Counted from the first letter of the stretch, positions 34,671 through 43,640 are shown. The stretch: DNA of 64,000 nt from Robertmurraya dakarensis (GCF_900156875.1 NZ_LT707409.1:1714046-1778045); one strand, 5' to 3'. Numbers and translations: made by a program. The notes: a model not told the origin generated them from the letters alone.

Positions 34671-35870
34671 TTAGATAACACGTACATTAACGATTCCATC
34701 AATTGCAGAAATTTTTTCTTCTAAACCAGGAATCACATCACCATTTATCTTGTTATCGATATCGATCATTGTATATGCATAATCTCCACGGCTTCTGTTT
34801 ACCATGTCAGCAATGTTTAGTTCATAATTTGAAATAGCTGATGTGATTTGTCCAACCATGTTTGGAACATTCTTGTGGAATGCAGCGACACGGCGCTTAC
34901 CAGTATAATCTAAATATGCATTAGGGAAGTTTACTGAGTTCTTAATATTTCCAGTATCAAGGAATTCCTTCACTTGGCGAGCTGCCATAATTGCACAGTT
35001 TTCCTCAGATTCTCTCGTTGATGCACCAAGATGTGGGATTGCTACAACGTTGTTCATCTTTAATACATTTTCATTAGGGAAGTCTGTTATATATTTACCA
35101 ACTTTTCCACTTTCAAGTGCTACAGCCATATCTTCTTCGTTTACTAGCTCACCACGGGAGAAGTTCAAAATATGAATACCATCCTTCATAATGCTGAATG
35201 TTTCTTTATTAAACATTCCTCTTGTGTCATCAGTTAATGGAACGTGAACTGTGATATAGTCACTATTTGCAAATAATTGTTCAAGTGACATCGCACGTTG
35301 AACATTACGAGATAAATTCCATGCAGTGTCAACAGAGATGAATGGGTCAAAACCAATGACATCCATATCTAAATCAAGCGCGTCGTTTGCAACTAAGGCT
35401 CCAATTGCTCCCAATCCAATAACGCCTAATGTTTTTCCCTTAATTTCTTTCCCAACAAATTGTTTCTTTCCTGCTTCAACAAGCTTTGGAATTTGTTCAC
35501 CTTCACCATCTAATGACTTCACCCATGATACCCCGGCAAAAAGATTACGAGAAGATGCCATCAATGACGTTAATACTAATTCTTTTACAGCATTAGCGTT
35601 AGCTCCAGGTGTATTAAAAACAACAATTCCACTTTCCGTACATCTATCAACCGGAATATTATTCACTCCAGCACCAGCTCTGGCAATTGCCTTTAGGCTG
35701 CTGCCAAATTCCATTGAGTGCATATTGAAACTGCGAAGAACAATAGCATCTGGGTTCTCACTGTTATCATCAATAGTATATCGATCGTTATTAAATACCT
35801 TTAACCCGCTTTCAGCAATAGCATTTAACGTCTTAATTGTTTTTGTGTTGTTCACTGCAATTGTGCTCAT
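34671..35870 (-). CDS. serA: D-3-phosphoglycerate dehydrogenase SerA (ACT-domain form)
   Basis: First step of serine synthesis: oxidises 3-phosphoglycerate with NAD+. About 399 aa: N-terminal and catalytic domains with RAGAGVNNIPVD, the NAD-binding LGVIGLGAIGALVANDAL, a Glu/His dyad around ESEENC and IPHLGAS, and a C-terminal ACT-like domain ending GDVIPGLEEKISAIDGIVNVRV. The start ATG 35870 has AAGGAGAAG upstream. It is alone, with no serC beside it, preceded by a ZTP riboswitch with promoter and terminator. This couples serine/one-carbon supply to the folate-status alarmone. Confidence 0.93.
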   Translation of the reverse strand: MSTIAVNNTKTIKTLNAIAESGLKVFNNDRYTIDDNSENPDAIVLRSFNMHSMEFGSSLKAIARAGAGVNNIPVDRCTESGIVVFNTPGANANAVKELVLTSLMASSRNLFAGVSWVKSLDGEGEQIPKLVEAGKKQFVGKEIKGKTLGVIGLGAIGALVANDALDLDMDVIGFDPFISVDTAWNLSRNVQRAMSLEQLFANSDYITVHVPLTDDTRGMFNKETFSIMKDGIHILNFSRGELVNEEDMAVALESGKVGKYITDFPNENVLKMNNVVAIPHLGASTRESEENCAIMAARQVKEFLDTGNIKNSVNFPNAYLDYTGKRRVAAFHKNVPNMVGQITSAISNYELNIADMVNRSRGDYAYTMIDIDNKINGDVIPGLEEKISAIDGIVNVRVI

Positions 35871-36065
35871 ATTGTCTTCTCCTTTTAAGAAAGTTTTCAA
35901 ATTACTACATTATTTTTTATAATAGAAAAATTTACGATAAAATAACAGTAGTAAATGCATCTAATTACTATATTAACATTAAAATATCCAAAGTTTCGAT
36001 AAAAATTTTAATGTTCTAAAAATGAAACTAGAAATTAACAAAAAGTATACTTTGCTATCCCCCCT

Positions 36066-36104
36066 AATAAACATAAAGAGGTAAGGGATAAATCCCTTAC
36101 CTCT
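36066..36104 (-). terminator. Attenuator terminator of the ZTP riboswitch
   Basis: Stem gaggtaagggat / atcccttacctc (36077-36104) immediately after the riboswitch, then TTTATGTTTA on the minus strand. Expected expression platform controlling serA. Confidence 0.8.
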
Positions 36105-36176
36105 GCCCAGGCGAACGGCTAATCGTTACTATGTGCTCCCTCGCGGTTGTCCGCGTTTCGCCAGTTACACATAGCC
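36104..36176 (-). promoter_or_regulatory. ZTP (pfl) riboswitch upstream of serA
   Basis: On the minus strand: an outer helix CTATGTG/CACATAG, the conserved ACTGGCGAA block (36157-36166), GGGAGC before the second P1 arm, a short variable hairpin (ACGATTAGCC), and the characteristic CGCCTGGGCA (36104-36113), which pairs as a pseudoknot with the GGCGA of the first block. These are the diagnostic elements of the pfl/ZTP class, which responds to ZTP or ZMP (AICAR) and normally turns on one-carbon and purine genes when 10-formyl-THF is short. The ligand is inferred from the motif. Confidence 0.88.
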
Positions 36177-36190
36177 TTTTCATTTGCTTT

Positions 36191-36219
36191 ATAATATCAG
36201 ATTTTCTAAAAATCATCAA
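36191..36219 (-). promoter_or_regulatory. Sigma-A promoter of the ZTP riboswitch-serA unit
   Basis: TTGATG (36214-36219) and TATTAT (36191-36196) on the minus strand with a 17-base spacer, predicting transcription from about 36184, a few bases before the riboswitch. The rest of the 36220-36295 interval is AT-rich with no gene. Confidence 0.75.
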
Positions 36220-36295
36220 CCTAAAAATTATAGTATTTTGAAGTTTTTGTCTAAAATCTTTAAAGTAATTTTATTATAAATCAGGAGGTGAAATC

Positions 36296-37063
36296 ATGAT
36301 TGTTGCACAACAAAACGACAGCTTTATAATGATCAATCAGCATGATCATGCAAAAGTATCAGGTTTGTTAGCAGAGAACTGGAGAGATGATTACTTCTTC
36401 GGGGTTGAAAGAAAACTAGATGTAATTTTTGCTATATACGAGCATGACCGGGGATGGATTGACCTAGATAAGAATCCGCTATTAAATAAGCGAACGCAAA
36501 TACCTTTTTCCTTTATAGATTATCCATTAGCTCCTAAAATTGCCCACTATAAAAAGGGGATCGATGAAGTAGAATTCAAAAATAAATATGCTGCACTACT
36601 ATGCAGTTTGCATTACGGATCATTCCTCCAACATTCTGACGATCAATACAGTCAAAATTTTTACAAACAGGAGGTACAGAGACAGCAAACTCTCTTAAAA
36701 ATGTTAAATATAATAGGAATCATACAGAAAGAAAAACAACTGCAATATCATTTAGATATGTTGAAATTCTGCGATAACCTATCCTTATATATATGTTTAA
36801 ATAAACCTGGTGTTGATAAATCTAAAGAACACCCCTTTTATCGGAATGGATTTTCACAACGCTTCCATTTTGCCAATAATCAGCGTATCGATGCGCACTG
36901 GAAAGATGAAGAAACCGTCAGTCTTTCAGTCTCCCCGCATGCGAAAGAAGTAGAGGTATTGTTGCCATATAAAGAAGTAGAAAAAAAGCATATCCTGGAG
37001 TTCGGTCTTAGCAAAGCCTTTCACAATGCTCCTCATTCAACAAGAAAGGTTAAGTTTATATGA
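36296..37063 (+). CDS. DUF3891 family protein
   Basis: Cytosolic protein of 255 aa matching DUF3891, function unknown. The N-terminal motif NQHDHAKVSGLLAENW and the conserved EHDRGWIDLDKNP (about 50-62) with several His/Asp residues suggest a metal site, perhaps HD-like. A CAGGAGGTGA ribosome binding site precedes the ATG. The gene is divergent from the serA leader and stands alone, converging on the SLH gene. Confidence 0.85.
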   Translation: MIVAQQNDSFIMINQHDHAKVSGLLAENWRDDYFFGVERKLDVIFAIYEHDRGWIDLDKNPLLNKRTQIPFSFIDYPLAPKIAHYKKGIDEVEFKNKYAALLCSLHYGSFLQHSDDQYSQNFYKQEVQRQQTLLKMLNIIGIIQKEKQLQYHLDMLKFCDNLSLYICLNKPGVDKSKEHPFYRNGFSQRFHFANNQRIDAHWKDEETVSLSVSPHAKEVEVLLPYKEVEKKHILEFGLSKAFHNAPHSTRKVKFI

Positions 37064-37084
37064 TGAATTCCTTGATATATCAGC

Positions 37085-37112
37085 AAAAAAAGGATAGTAC
37101 GCATACTATCCT
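37085..37112 (-). terminator. Terminator of the large SLH protein gene
   Basis: Stem aaggatagta / tactatcctt, followed on the minus strand by seven T. Confidence 0.88.
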
Positions 37113-37127
37113 TCTAAAACACTAAGC

Positions 37128-38963
37128 CTAGCTGACTGTTATTTCAATTTCAACTTCATAATCATCATCATCTGGTGTTAAAATAACTTCTTCATCATCT
37201 GCGTCGATGTCAAAGATCGACTTGATATAGGAATTGTCTTCTAGTGCTTCCGCAATTTCTTCTGCAACTTCTTCAGCAGTATCACCTTTTTCAACTGAGA
37301 ATCTGACGGTAACATTAACATTTTCATTTTTTATTTTCATATGAAGTTCATAGGTTTCATCAAAGGCTGCAGTAGACTTAACTGAAATCTTCCAGGATAG
37401 CTCTGAGCTAGAGCCTTTTATCGTGTCAGTATCCAAACCTAAAGCATCTAAAACGGCTTTGTCTCCACTAAATTGAATAGCAGGAACCTCATTTTTCGGA
37501 CTGTTAATCGACTCGAAGATAAAGCGATCGCGATTAGCATCAAATGTAACCTTCACACGTTTAGCATTTAAAGCATCCTCAATTGCTTCTTCTAACTCTT
37601 CTGCAACTTCTTCTCCATCTTGCTGATCTCCGTTTATTTCTTCCACATCAACCGTTGTTCGGGTTCCATTATTAATTCGAATCGTCAGTTTTCCATCCTT
37701 CAGATCTGGTGTTTCGTCATTAACACGGTCTCCTGTTAATTTTGCTTCTTTAAAATCTGCACCTTTATCTGAATTCTTTACAACATTGAATTCTAACGGT
37801 TCTTGTTCTTCTACATTAAACGCATAAATCGATTCAATCTGATCTTTAACAACGACAATCACTACTTGCATATTCTTTTCTAAGTACTTAAAGTCTGCCA
37901 GTTTACCATTTATTTCAATTAGAACATTATTAGATACTTTAAAAGTTTTCGAGTCAATTTTTAACTCTCTATCAACAACAGAAACCTCGGAGATTTTGCC
38001 TGTCACAATACGATCAAAAGCAACCCCTTCTTCTATAGTTTCATCATCTGTGGACTTATAAGCATTAATTTCCACAATTTGCTCATTTTGAATAAGCACT
38101 CTGACTTCCATCTTAGCTTCTAAGTCTGCTAATTTAGCTGTTTTTTCATTAATTTTAACTTTGGCTTCTTCCGAAACTTTTAAAGTAGCCGACCCTATTG
38201 TCAATTCGTTTCTATCAGCTGCAATATTCGTAATTTCCCCTGCCACAACCTCAAAACGTTCAGGTTCATTAACGGGATCCTCTTCTTTAGCCTCTAGTTT
38301 ATCAAAAAGGCGATTGGCAAAAGTCGCCATCTGTGCGCGTGTGACTGAATTATTTGGCCTAAACGTATTATCTTCATGGCCTGTAACAAGCTTATTATCC
38401 ACTGCAACAGCTAAGTTGATTTTCTCAATAGCACTTAGGTCTGATATATCTGTAAAAGTTAAACTTCCTAAGTCAATTGCAGTGTTATTATTCGTATCCA
38501 GTGCATTGGCCAATAGATTTGCAACAAACATTCTCGTAGCTGACTCCCCAAATGGCTGAATGTCTGCCCAGCTAATAATCTCATTATACAAAGCTAGTTC
38601 AACCGTTTCCTTTGCATACTCTGGAATCCACCCCATGTAGGCATCACCATCTGTAAGCAGATCGTTTGATCTTTGCTTAAGAACATTCATGACAATGGTG
38701 ACCGCTTGTAATTGCGTGACAGGGTCATTGGGACGGAACGTGGAATCAGGGTAACCATTGATCACCCCATGTTCTGCCATTCTTTCTATCGCTTCTTGAG
38801 CCCAATGATTTTCAATGTCTGTGAATACTACAACTGAAGATTCTTGTTTATTTTCGCTTTGAACTCCGTCAGCACTTACAGCCGCTCCATAGGATAAAGT
38901 TAGCGTTGCGGCTAAAACACCCGGTAATGCTTTTTTCATCCACCAGTTAGATATACTAGGCAT
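37128..38963 (-). CDS. Surface protein with SLH domains and repeated C-terminal modules
   Basis: Secreted, S-layer-type protein of 611 aa. A signal peptide (SYGAAVSADG region, cleavage around 32) is followed by SLH repeats (FTDIENHWAQEAIERM about 47-62; FTDISDLSAIEKINLAV with GHEDNTFRPNNSVTRAQ about 168-215, plus a degenerate copy between them). Two related beta-rich repeats follow (VAGEITNIAADRNELTIG and VTGKISEVSVVDRELKID, about 243-300 and 318-375). The acidic C-terminal part (about 400-611) has segments like GKLTIRINNGTRTTVDV and ALNAKRVKVTFDANRDRF that recall flagellin- or hook-like variable domains. GGGAGAA precedes the ATG. Role probably structural at the cell surface. Confidence 0.87.
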   Translation of the reverse strand: MPSISNWWMKKALPGVLAATLTLSYGAAVSADGVQSENKQESSVVVFTDIENHWAQEAIERMAEHGVINGYPDSTFRPNDPVTQLQAVTIVMNVLKQRSNDLLTDGDAYMGWIPEYAKETVELALYNEIISWADIQPFGESATRMFVANLLANALDTNNNTAIDLGSLTFTDISDLSAIEKINLAVAVDNKLVTGHEDNTFRPNNSVTRAQMATFANRLFDKLEAKEEDPVNEPERFEVVAGEITNIAADRNELTIGSATLKVSEEAKVKINEKTAKLADLEAKMEVRVLIQNEQIVEINAYKSTDDETIEEGVAFDRIVTGKISEVSVVDRELKIDSKTFKVSNNVLIEINGKLADFKYLEKNMQVVIVVVKDQIESIYAFNVEEQEPLEFNVVKNSDKGADFKEAKLTGDRVNDETPDLKDGKLTIRINNGTRTTVDVEEINGDQQDGEEVAEELEEAIEDALNAKRVKVTFDANRDRFIFESINSPKNEVPAIQFSGDKAVLDALGLDTDTIKGSSSELSWKISVKSTAAFDETYELHMKIKNENVNVTVRFSVEKGDTAEEVAEEIAEALEDNSYIKSIFDIDADDEEVILTPDDDDYEVEIEITVS

Positions 38964-39148
38964 CTATTATTCTCCCTTCATTACTTACAATTTCATCATA
39001 TTTTACCACATTTTTCATAAAAATTGTCATAAAAATAGATAAAATGAAATATATATTGGTATTTTGTCAAATAATTAAAGACTCTTAATCTATTCATCAC
39101 TAAGAAAGAACTAAATACTTTCCCCTATAATCGAATAGAATGAAATGC

Positions 39149-39182
39149 AAAAAGGAGAGTTCTGCTGCAACTCTCCTTTTTG
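39149..39182. terminator. Bidirectional terminator
   Basis: Stem aaaaaggagagtt / aactctccttttt. It ends the small membrane-protein gene on the minus strand. The adjoining 38964-39148 stretch is AT-rich with no gene and should hold the SLH gene's promoter. Confidence 0.85.
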
Positions 39183-39183
39183 A

Positions 39184-39456
39184 CTATAAAATAACATGTG
39201 CCGCTATTAAGCCGAAAAAAATAAAAGCCATCTTATAATGAAACCTTCTTCTCTTCCCGGTCGCCTTCTGACTTCTTAACAATCCACTGAATAATAGAAG
39301 CATCAGTACACATACCGATAAACTTCCACTAATGATTTTTGCTGTCCATAACTGATCATATTGAGCATAGACTATTGGTGGAGGCTCCAAAATATGATTA
39401 AAAATATGGTCAAGATATTTACTGTCAACCACCTGGCTACCATTTTCATCCTCCAA
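39184..39456 (-). CDS. Small membrane protein, 90 aa, unknown
   Basis: Short protein with two hydrophobic stretches (IISGSLSVCVLMLLLFSGLL and MAFIFFGLIAAHVIL) separated by a basic loop SQKATGKRRRFHYK, consistent with a two-helix membrane protein with the loop inside. The start is uncertain: TTG 39456 has GGTAGGA very close, and no other good start is seen. A terminator right after its stop supports expression. No family recognised. Confidence 0.55.
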   Translation of the reverse strand: MEDENGSQVVDSKYLDHIFNHILEPPPIVYAQYDQLWTAKIISGSLSVCVLMLLLFSGLLRSQKATGKRRRFHYKMAFIFFGLIAAHVIL

Positions 39457-39487
39457 TTCCTACCCTGCGGATAGCATACCCCTATTA

Positions 39488-39937
39488 TTAAGAGATTCTA
39501 ATAATATATTCGCAATGTTCATCTCCATTAACATTGCATTTCACTTCGCGGATCGATATATTCCCTTCATAAATCGTTGAAATGGCACCTTCTAGAATCG
39601 CTCCTTCTAAATCACATACCATATTTCCTTCTATTATAGGTAATCCATCACAAAAGCAATCCTCAATGGCAATATGCATCTCATTTTCTGTCTTTTTAAC
39701 AATTCTAGGAATTCCAATTTTCAACTCTTCAAAGATATGTAAAGCATCCTCAATTGACTGTACAGGCATACTTTTGCCAATTTCCCTGCCAACTGTAATC
39801 GTTGTATTCTTCCCCTTCATTGGCAATCCTTGATACATCCCAATTAATCGAACAGAACGAAATAACTCAAGGGGCACATCAGCACCAAGCTTGTCCCTTT
39901 TTATTTTTTTCATATCATCAAATGTGAATAAACTCAC
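39488..39937 (-). CDS. V4R (4-vinyl reductase) domain protein
   Basis: Cytosolic protein of about 149 aa with a V4R domain, a small-molecule or hydrocarbon-binding fold found in regulators and bacteriochlorophyll reductases. The C-terminal block with CFCDGLPIIEG, VCDLEGAILEGAIS and EVKCNVNGDEHCEY (several conserved Cys) is the signature. The first in-frame start is TTG 39952; GTG 39937 is preferred because GGGGG lies 8 bases before it. Divergent from the GGDEF-EAL gene; a sensor role would fit but is unproven. Confidence 0.83.
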   Translation of the reverse strand: MSLFTFDDMKKIKRDKLGADVPLELFRSVRLIGMYQGLPMKGKNTTITVGREIGKSMPVQSIEDALHIFEELKIGIPRIVKKTENEMHIAIEDCFCDGLPIIEGNMVCDLEGAILEGAISTIYEGNISIREVKCNVNGDEHCEYIIRIS

Positions 39938-40035
39938 TTCTAAAACCCCCAACCTCTTAAAAGGCTCTTATTACCGTTATTATACGTTCTCGTAAATTTC
40001 AAAACAGTGATGCAAATCAATGTTTTGAATTATAA

Positions 40036-41703
40036 ATGAGCATAAAATTAAAGTTGAAAGTGCAGGTGGGCGTTGTGGAAGAAATACAAAGGGGTACTTA
40101 TAAAGATATTTTTGAACAATTGGATACAATGGCTCTTATTACCAATGAGCATGGAAATATTATCACTGCTAATACAATTTATTTTACAATGAGTGGTTTT
40201 AGCCGAGAAGAAGTTATTAACAAAAAGATAGAATCCTTCATTATAGGGAACTATCATCCTGAGAAAAGCAGTCAAAGCGAGGTTTTTGTAAAAACTAAGG
40301 ACAAAAGTGAAATCCTCCAATGGCTTATTGTCAACCCGGTCTATTTCAACCGTAACAGTGATTCCTTGTGTATTTGGCTGTTGACTGACTTTCAAGTAAG
40401 CGGATACGATCCTTTGACGAAACTGCCAAATCGTTTTCTGCTTCACCAGGAATTAAACAAAGCCATCTTAACAGCTAGGAAAAACCACTCTATTTTTGCA
40501 GTTTTATTTTTGGATTTAGATCGATTTAAGTTTGTCAACGATACTCTTGGCCATTCCTATGGTGATATCCTTCTGCAGGAAGCAGCGTTAAGAATCAAAC
40601 ATGCCATCGGCAATCATAATATGATGGCACGTATGGGTGGAGATGAATTTGTATGTGTCCTCGATGATGTTGAGGACGAAAAAGGAGCAGAACAATACGC
40701 TAAAAAAATAATTGCGGAATTCGCTAAAACATTTGTCCTTAAGGAAACCGATATTTACATAACGACAAGCATTGGAATTAGTATGTTTCCATTTGATGGG
40801 GATGATGTTGAATCTTTAGTAACTAACGCAGATACTGCGATGTATCGTGCAAAGAAAAAAGGCCGAAATCAATATGAAAAGGCCAAAGCAGATATTAGTG
40901 CTGGAAGTTTTGAAAAATTATTAATTGAAAACAGCCTGAGAAAAGCATTAGAAAAAGATGAACTGCTATTATATTATCAACCGCAGGTAAATTTGAAAAC
41001 CAATAGTGTCACATCAGTGGAGGTACTGCTTAGATGGGAACATCCTGACCTAGGAATGATTTCACCTGGAGAATTTATCCCCATTGCCGAAGAAACCGGG
41101 CTGATTCTACCTATAGGCGAGTGGGTGTTAAGAAAAGCTTGTCAGACGATGAATGACTGGCAAAAGGCCGGACATCCTCCTGTTAGAGTTGCTATAAACC
41201 TATCTGCAAGGCAATTTCTCCAGCATGATCTTGTAGACCAGATTAAAATGATACTAAGTGAAACATCTTTGGAGCCTAATCTTTTGGAACTAGAGATCAC
41301 CGAAAATATGGTGATGCACGATGTACATAAGGCAATAGGAGTACTTCATCAATTAAAAGACTTGGGTGTAACTATCTCAATCGATGATTTTGGCACAGGT
41401 TATTCTTCTTTAAATTACCTAAAAGAATTCCCGATTGACACGCTCAAGATTGATCGCTCATTTATCTATGATATTGATAAGAATTCTAACAGCGTTGCCC
41501 TCACAAAAGCCATCACAACCCTCGCACATGATCTAAATTTAAATGTAGTAGCGGAAGGCGTAGAAAATTATAAACAGTTATCTTTAGTCAAGCAATTTTC
41601 ATGTGATTTCGTTCAAGGCTTTTATTTTAGTAAACCATTAAGCTATGATCATATTACTGATTTCTTGCTTAACCAAAAAAATACAATAAGGAAAAATGCT
41701 TGA
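40036..41703 (+). CDS. PAS-GGDEF-EAL cyclic di-GMP signalling protein
   Basis: 555 aa: a PAS domain (about 25-115, containing ALITNEHGNIITANTIYF), a GGDEF domain (about 130-285) with intact GGDEF in RMGGDEFVCV, and an EAL domain (about 300-550). The EAL motif reads EVLLRW (Glu retained), and other catalytic residues are present: NLSARQF, ELEITE, IDDFGTGYSS, LKIDRSFI and QGFYFSKPL. It may both make and hydrolyse cyclic di-GMP. The start is uncertain: ATG 40036 has no clear ribosome binding site, while GTG 40075 has AGGTGG four bases before it. No membrane helix, so cytosolic. Confidence 0.9.
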   Translation: MSIKLKLKVQVGVVEEIQRGTYKDIFEQLDTMALITNEHGNIITANTIYFTMSGFSREEVINKKIESFIIGNYHPEKSSQSEVFVKTKDKSEILQWLIVNPVYFNRNSDSLCIWLLTDFQVSGYDPLTKLPNRFLLHQELNKAILTARKNHSIFAVLFLDLDRFKFVNDTLGHSYGDILLQEAALRIKHAIGNHNMMARMGGDEFVCVLDDVEDEKGAEQYAKKIIAEFAKTFVLKETDIYITTSIGISMFPFDGDDVESLVTNADTAMYRAKKKGRNQYEKAKADISAGSFEKLLIENSLRKALEKDELLLYYQPQVNLKTNSVTSVEVLLRWEHPDLGMISPGEFIPIAEETGLILPIGEWVLRKACQTMNDWQKAGHPPVRVAINLSARQFLQHDLVDQIKMILSETSLEPNLLELEITENMVMHDVHKAIGVLHQLKDLGVTISIDDFGTGYSSLNYLKEFPIDTLKIDRSFIYDIDKNSNSVALTKAITTLAHDLNLNVVAEGVENYKQLSLVKQFSCDFVQGFYFSKPLSYDHITDFLLNQKNTIRKNA

Positions 41704-41706
41704 AAA

Positions 41707-41756
41707 TAGACTGACTCTAATGTATTCCTTTATGGACATTGGGGTCAGTCTTTTTT
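41707..41756. terminator. Terminator of the GGDEF-EAL gene (bidirectional)
   Basis: Stem agactgactc / ggggtcagtct with an inner atgt/acat pair and six T. Confidence 0.85.
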
Positions 41757-41826
41757 GAAGAGTTTTTTTCATAGTCAATGCTGTGGTAGCTTAGTTTTCA
41801 ATTATTCATTTACTGAACAAAGCTGC

Positions 41827-42783
41827 CTATTTGTTATGCGTTAGTGAACTTGTCATTATTTTCATAAAATCCTTAATATAGGCATGATAATCAAAACTAA
41901 GTGCAATTCGATCTAATGTTACCAATGGTTCGGCATCTGGCTTTACTCGAAAATCAGCTATCGTTCTGCCTCTGGATTTTTCGGATGTATCTACTCTGAC
42001 ACGTCTTGAGATATATTGGAAATAATGCGGATTTACTACAGCAAAAAGAGTGATGGCATCATGCATAGGGGATCCGTTAAGCCCTGGAATTAATTCTTTA
42101 TAGGCATTTGTATAGTACTCATAAATCGGCTTTATCAACGTGGAGAATGGATTTTGTTGCTGTGCTGAGATCACATCAATCATTTGTGGAGTAACAATAG
42201 AATGATTCGTTACATTCAGTGGGATAATCGTGATATCTCTTCCTTTTTCTAAAACCAAATCGGTGGCAATTGGATCGCCGTGAAAATTAGCTTCGGCTAC
42301 AGCCGTTACATTACCTGGATAATTAAATGCACCACCCATAAGGTAAATATCCTGCACAGAGTTTACTATATCCTCACCAAGCAATAGGTAAGCAGCTGCA
42401 AGAGAAGTACTTCTGCCGGTATCTACTATCGTCAATTCATCCTTATATTTTCTAATTAATTCAAAGGCAAAGTTAAAATCACGAACATTGGCTGTAAAAT
42501 TCTCCGGCGGACGGATGGGCCCTAACCCTTCTGGGCCGTGTATTTCGGGATAATAAGTTACAATCTCTCCTGAAAAAGGGCCCTTAGCTCCCCTAATTAT
42601 CGGAATGTCCGGTCTTCCACCTAACTGCAAGAGATAAGCAGCATTATCGGTTGCTTGCTTTTCATCAACATTGCCGAACCCCGTTACTACACCCACCAAA
42701 TCAATTTCAGGATTTAATAATGCGTAAATGATGGCAATGGCATCATCAATTCCTGGATCACCGAAAAGCAGCACTTTTTTCAT
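41827..42783 (-). CDS. Nucleoside hydrolase (IunH family)
   Basis: 318-aa hydrolase that cleaves the N-glycosidic bond of purine or pyrimidine nucleosides. The calcium-binding loop DPGIDDA at the N-terminus (DxDxGxDD type) is present, along with IPIIRGAKGPF, LVDTGRSTSLA-like and the metal-site MHDA (GSPMHDAITLFAV). AAGGAG lies seven bases before the second of two adjacent ATGs (42783). Monocistronic; specificity cannot be told. Confidence 0.92.
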   Translation of the reverse strand: MKKVLLFGDPGIDDAIAIIYALLNPEIDLVGVVTGFGNVDEKQATDNAAYLLQLGGRPDIPIIRGAKGPFSGEIVTYYPEIHGPEGLGPIRPPENFTANVRDFNFAFELIRKYKDELTIVDTGRSTSLAAAYLLLGEDIVNSVQDIYLMGGAFNYPGNVTAVAEANFHGDPIATDLVLEKGRDITIIPLNVTNHSIVTPQMIDVISAQQQNPFSTLIKPIYEYYTNAYKELIPGLNGSPMHDAITLFAVVNPHYFQYISRRVRVDTSEKSRGRTIADFRVKPDAEPLVTLDRIALSFDYHAYIKDFMKIMTSSLTHNK

Positions 42784-42921
42784 CATTAATCTCCTTATAA
42801 TCTTAATTCAATTATAAGATATCTTATTAAATCATGAATCAATAGGTGATAGTCCAAGTTCGAACCCTCACGATCTAACTACTCCTATGACTAAAATATA
42901 ACTATTCAAGTGTTTTTAATT

Positions 42922-43212
42922 CTACCTGCCTTTTCTTCTCCTTTCATTAGATTTTTTAATTTTCATGACTTTAGTAGGTGGCTGCTTCCGAATCCAGTTG
43001 ATAAAACGTGAAAGTTTCTCATCTTTGCGCAGCTCCTCTATAGTCCTTAAGCGAGCAGCAATCTCTTCATTTGTGTATAGAGCATGAATCTGTTTGTGAC
43101 AGGGTATACACAAAACGGACGTCGGTTCAAATGTCCCTCCCATTTCTTTGGGGAGCAGGTGATGAATTGTTGTCTCTACATTACTTCGGCCACAGAGCTC
43201 ACAAACCCCCAT
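42922..43212 (-). CDS. HNH endonuclease domain protein
   Basis: Protein of 96 aa with a McrA-like HNH fold. CELCGRSN and CIPCHKQIHALY supply four metal-binding Cys; TIHHLLPKEMGG supplies the catalytic His pair, and CHKQIH the last His. Probably a small DNA nuclease or a repurposed zinc-binding protein; no restriction or phage genes neighbour it. GAGGAGGGG precedes the ATG. Confidence 0.88.
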   Translation of the reverse strand: MGVCELCGRSNVETTIHHLLPKEMGGTFEPTSVLCIPCHKQIHALYTNEEIAARLRTIEELRKDEKLSRFINWIRKQPPTKVMKIKKSNERRRKGR

Positions 43213-43379
43213 AACGCCCCTCCTCTTTCATTCATAATGATAAATGTTAAATGAAACACGAAACTGACCCTCTAGTTCAGAAAAAGCCTGACATGGCAAT
43301 TAAAAGGCCTTTTTATTATTTCCCATTTTCACAAATTCGTGAGAGGAGTTGATATTTTCCAGTTTTATTTTACAGAACT

Positions 43380-43478
43380 ATGTACGGAAGCCCGCTTGTT
43401 TTCTCCGATTACGACCGGATAATGGATTGGTTCATGCAGCTTATTATCCTCCTGCTTTTTCTACATTCATTTGTATAG
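43380..43478 (+). other. Possible 32-codon small membrane-peptide ORF in a 428-base gap
   Basis: The interval 43213-43640 holds no clear gene. A short plus-strand frame at 43380 encodes a peptide starting MYGSPLVFSDYDRIMDWF and ending in the hydrophobic LIILLLFLHSFV, like a membrane-inserted peptide. It stands out because the block is more GC-rich than its surroundings, but it has no convincing ribosome binding site, so it may be chance. A 63-codon frame in another phase overlaps it. Confidence 0.25.
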
Positions 43479-43640
43479 GTGATTTTAGATTTCCTATAGT
43501 CAAAAAATTGAAGTTCTACCCAGCTAATCTCTTATACTAAAAGGAAAAAGCAGGAAGTTAACAAGCATACTCTGCGGAGACAGTCAAAACAATATTAGTG
43601 ATAATCCCTCAATCTCATTGTCCTATCACACTTATAGCTA

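Noticed and set aside
35326-35922. 198-codon plus-strand frame opposite serA
   Set aside because: Shadow of the serA coding strand; serA has all the enzyme motifs, a ribosome binding site and a riboswitch.
43349-43540. 63-codon plus-strand frame in the 43.2-43.6 kb gap
   Set aside because: Starts at a poor site, sequence composition is not protein-like, and it conflicts with the shorter 43380 frame, itself doubtful.
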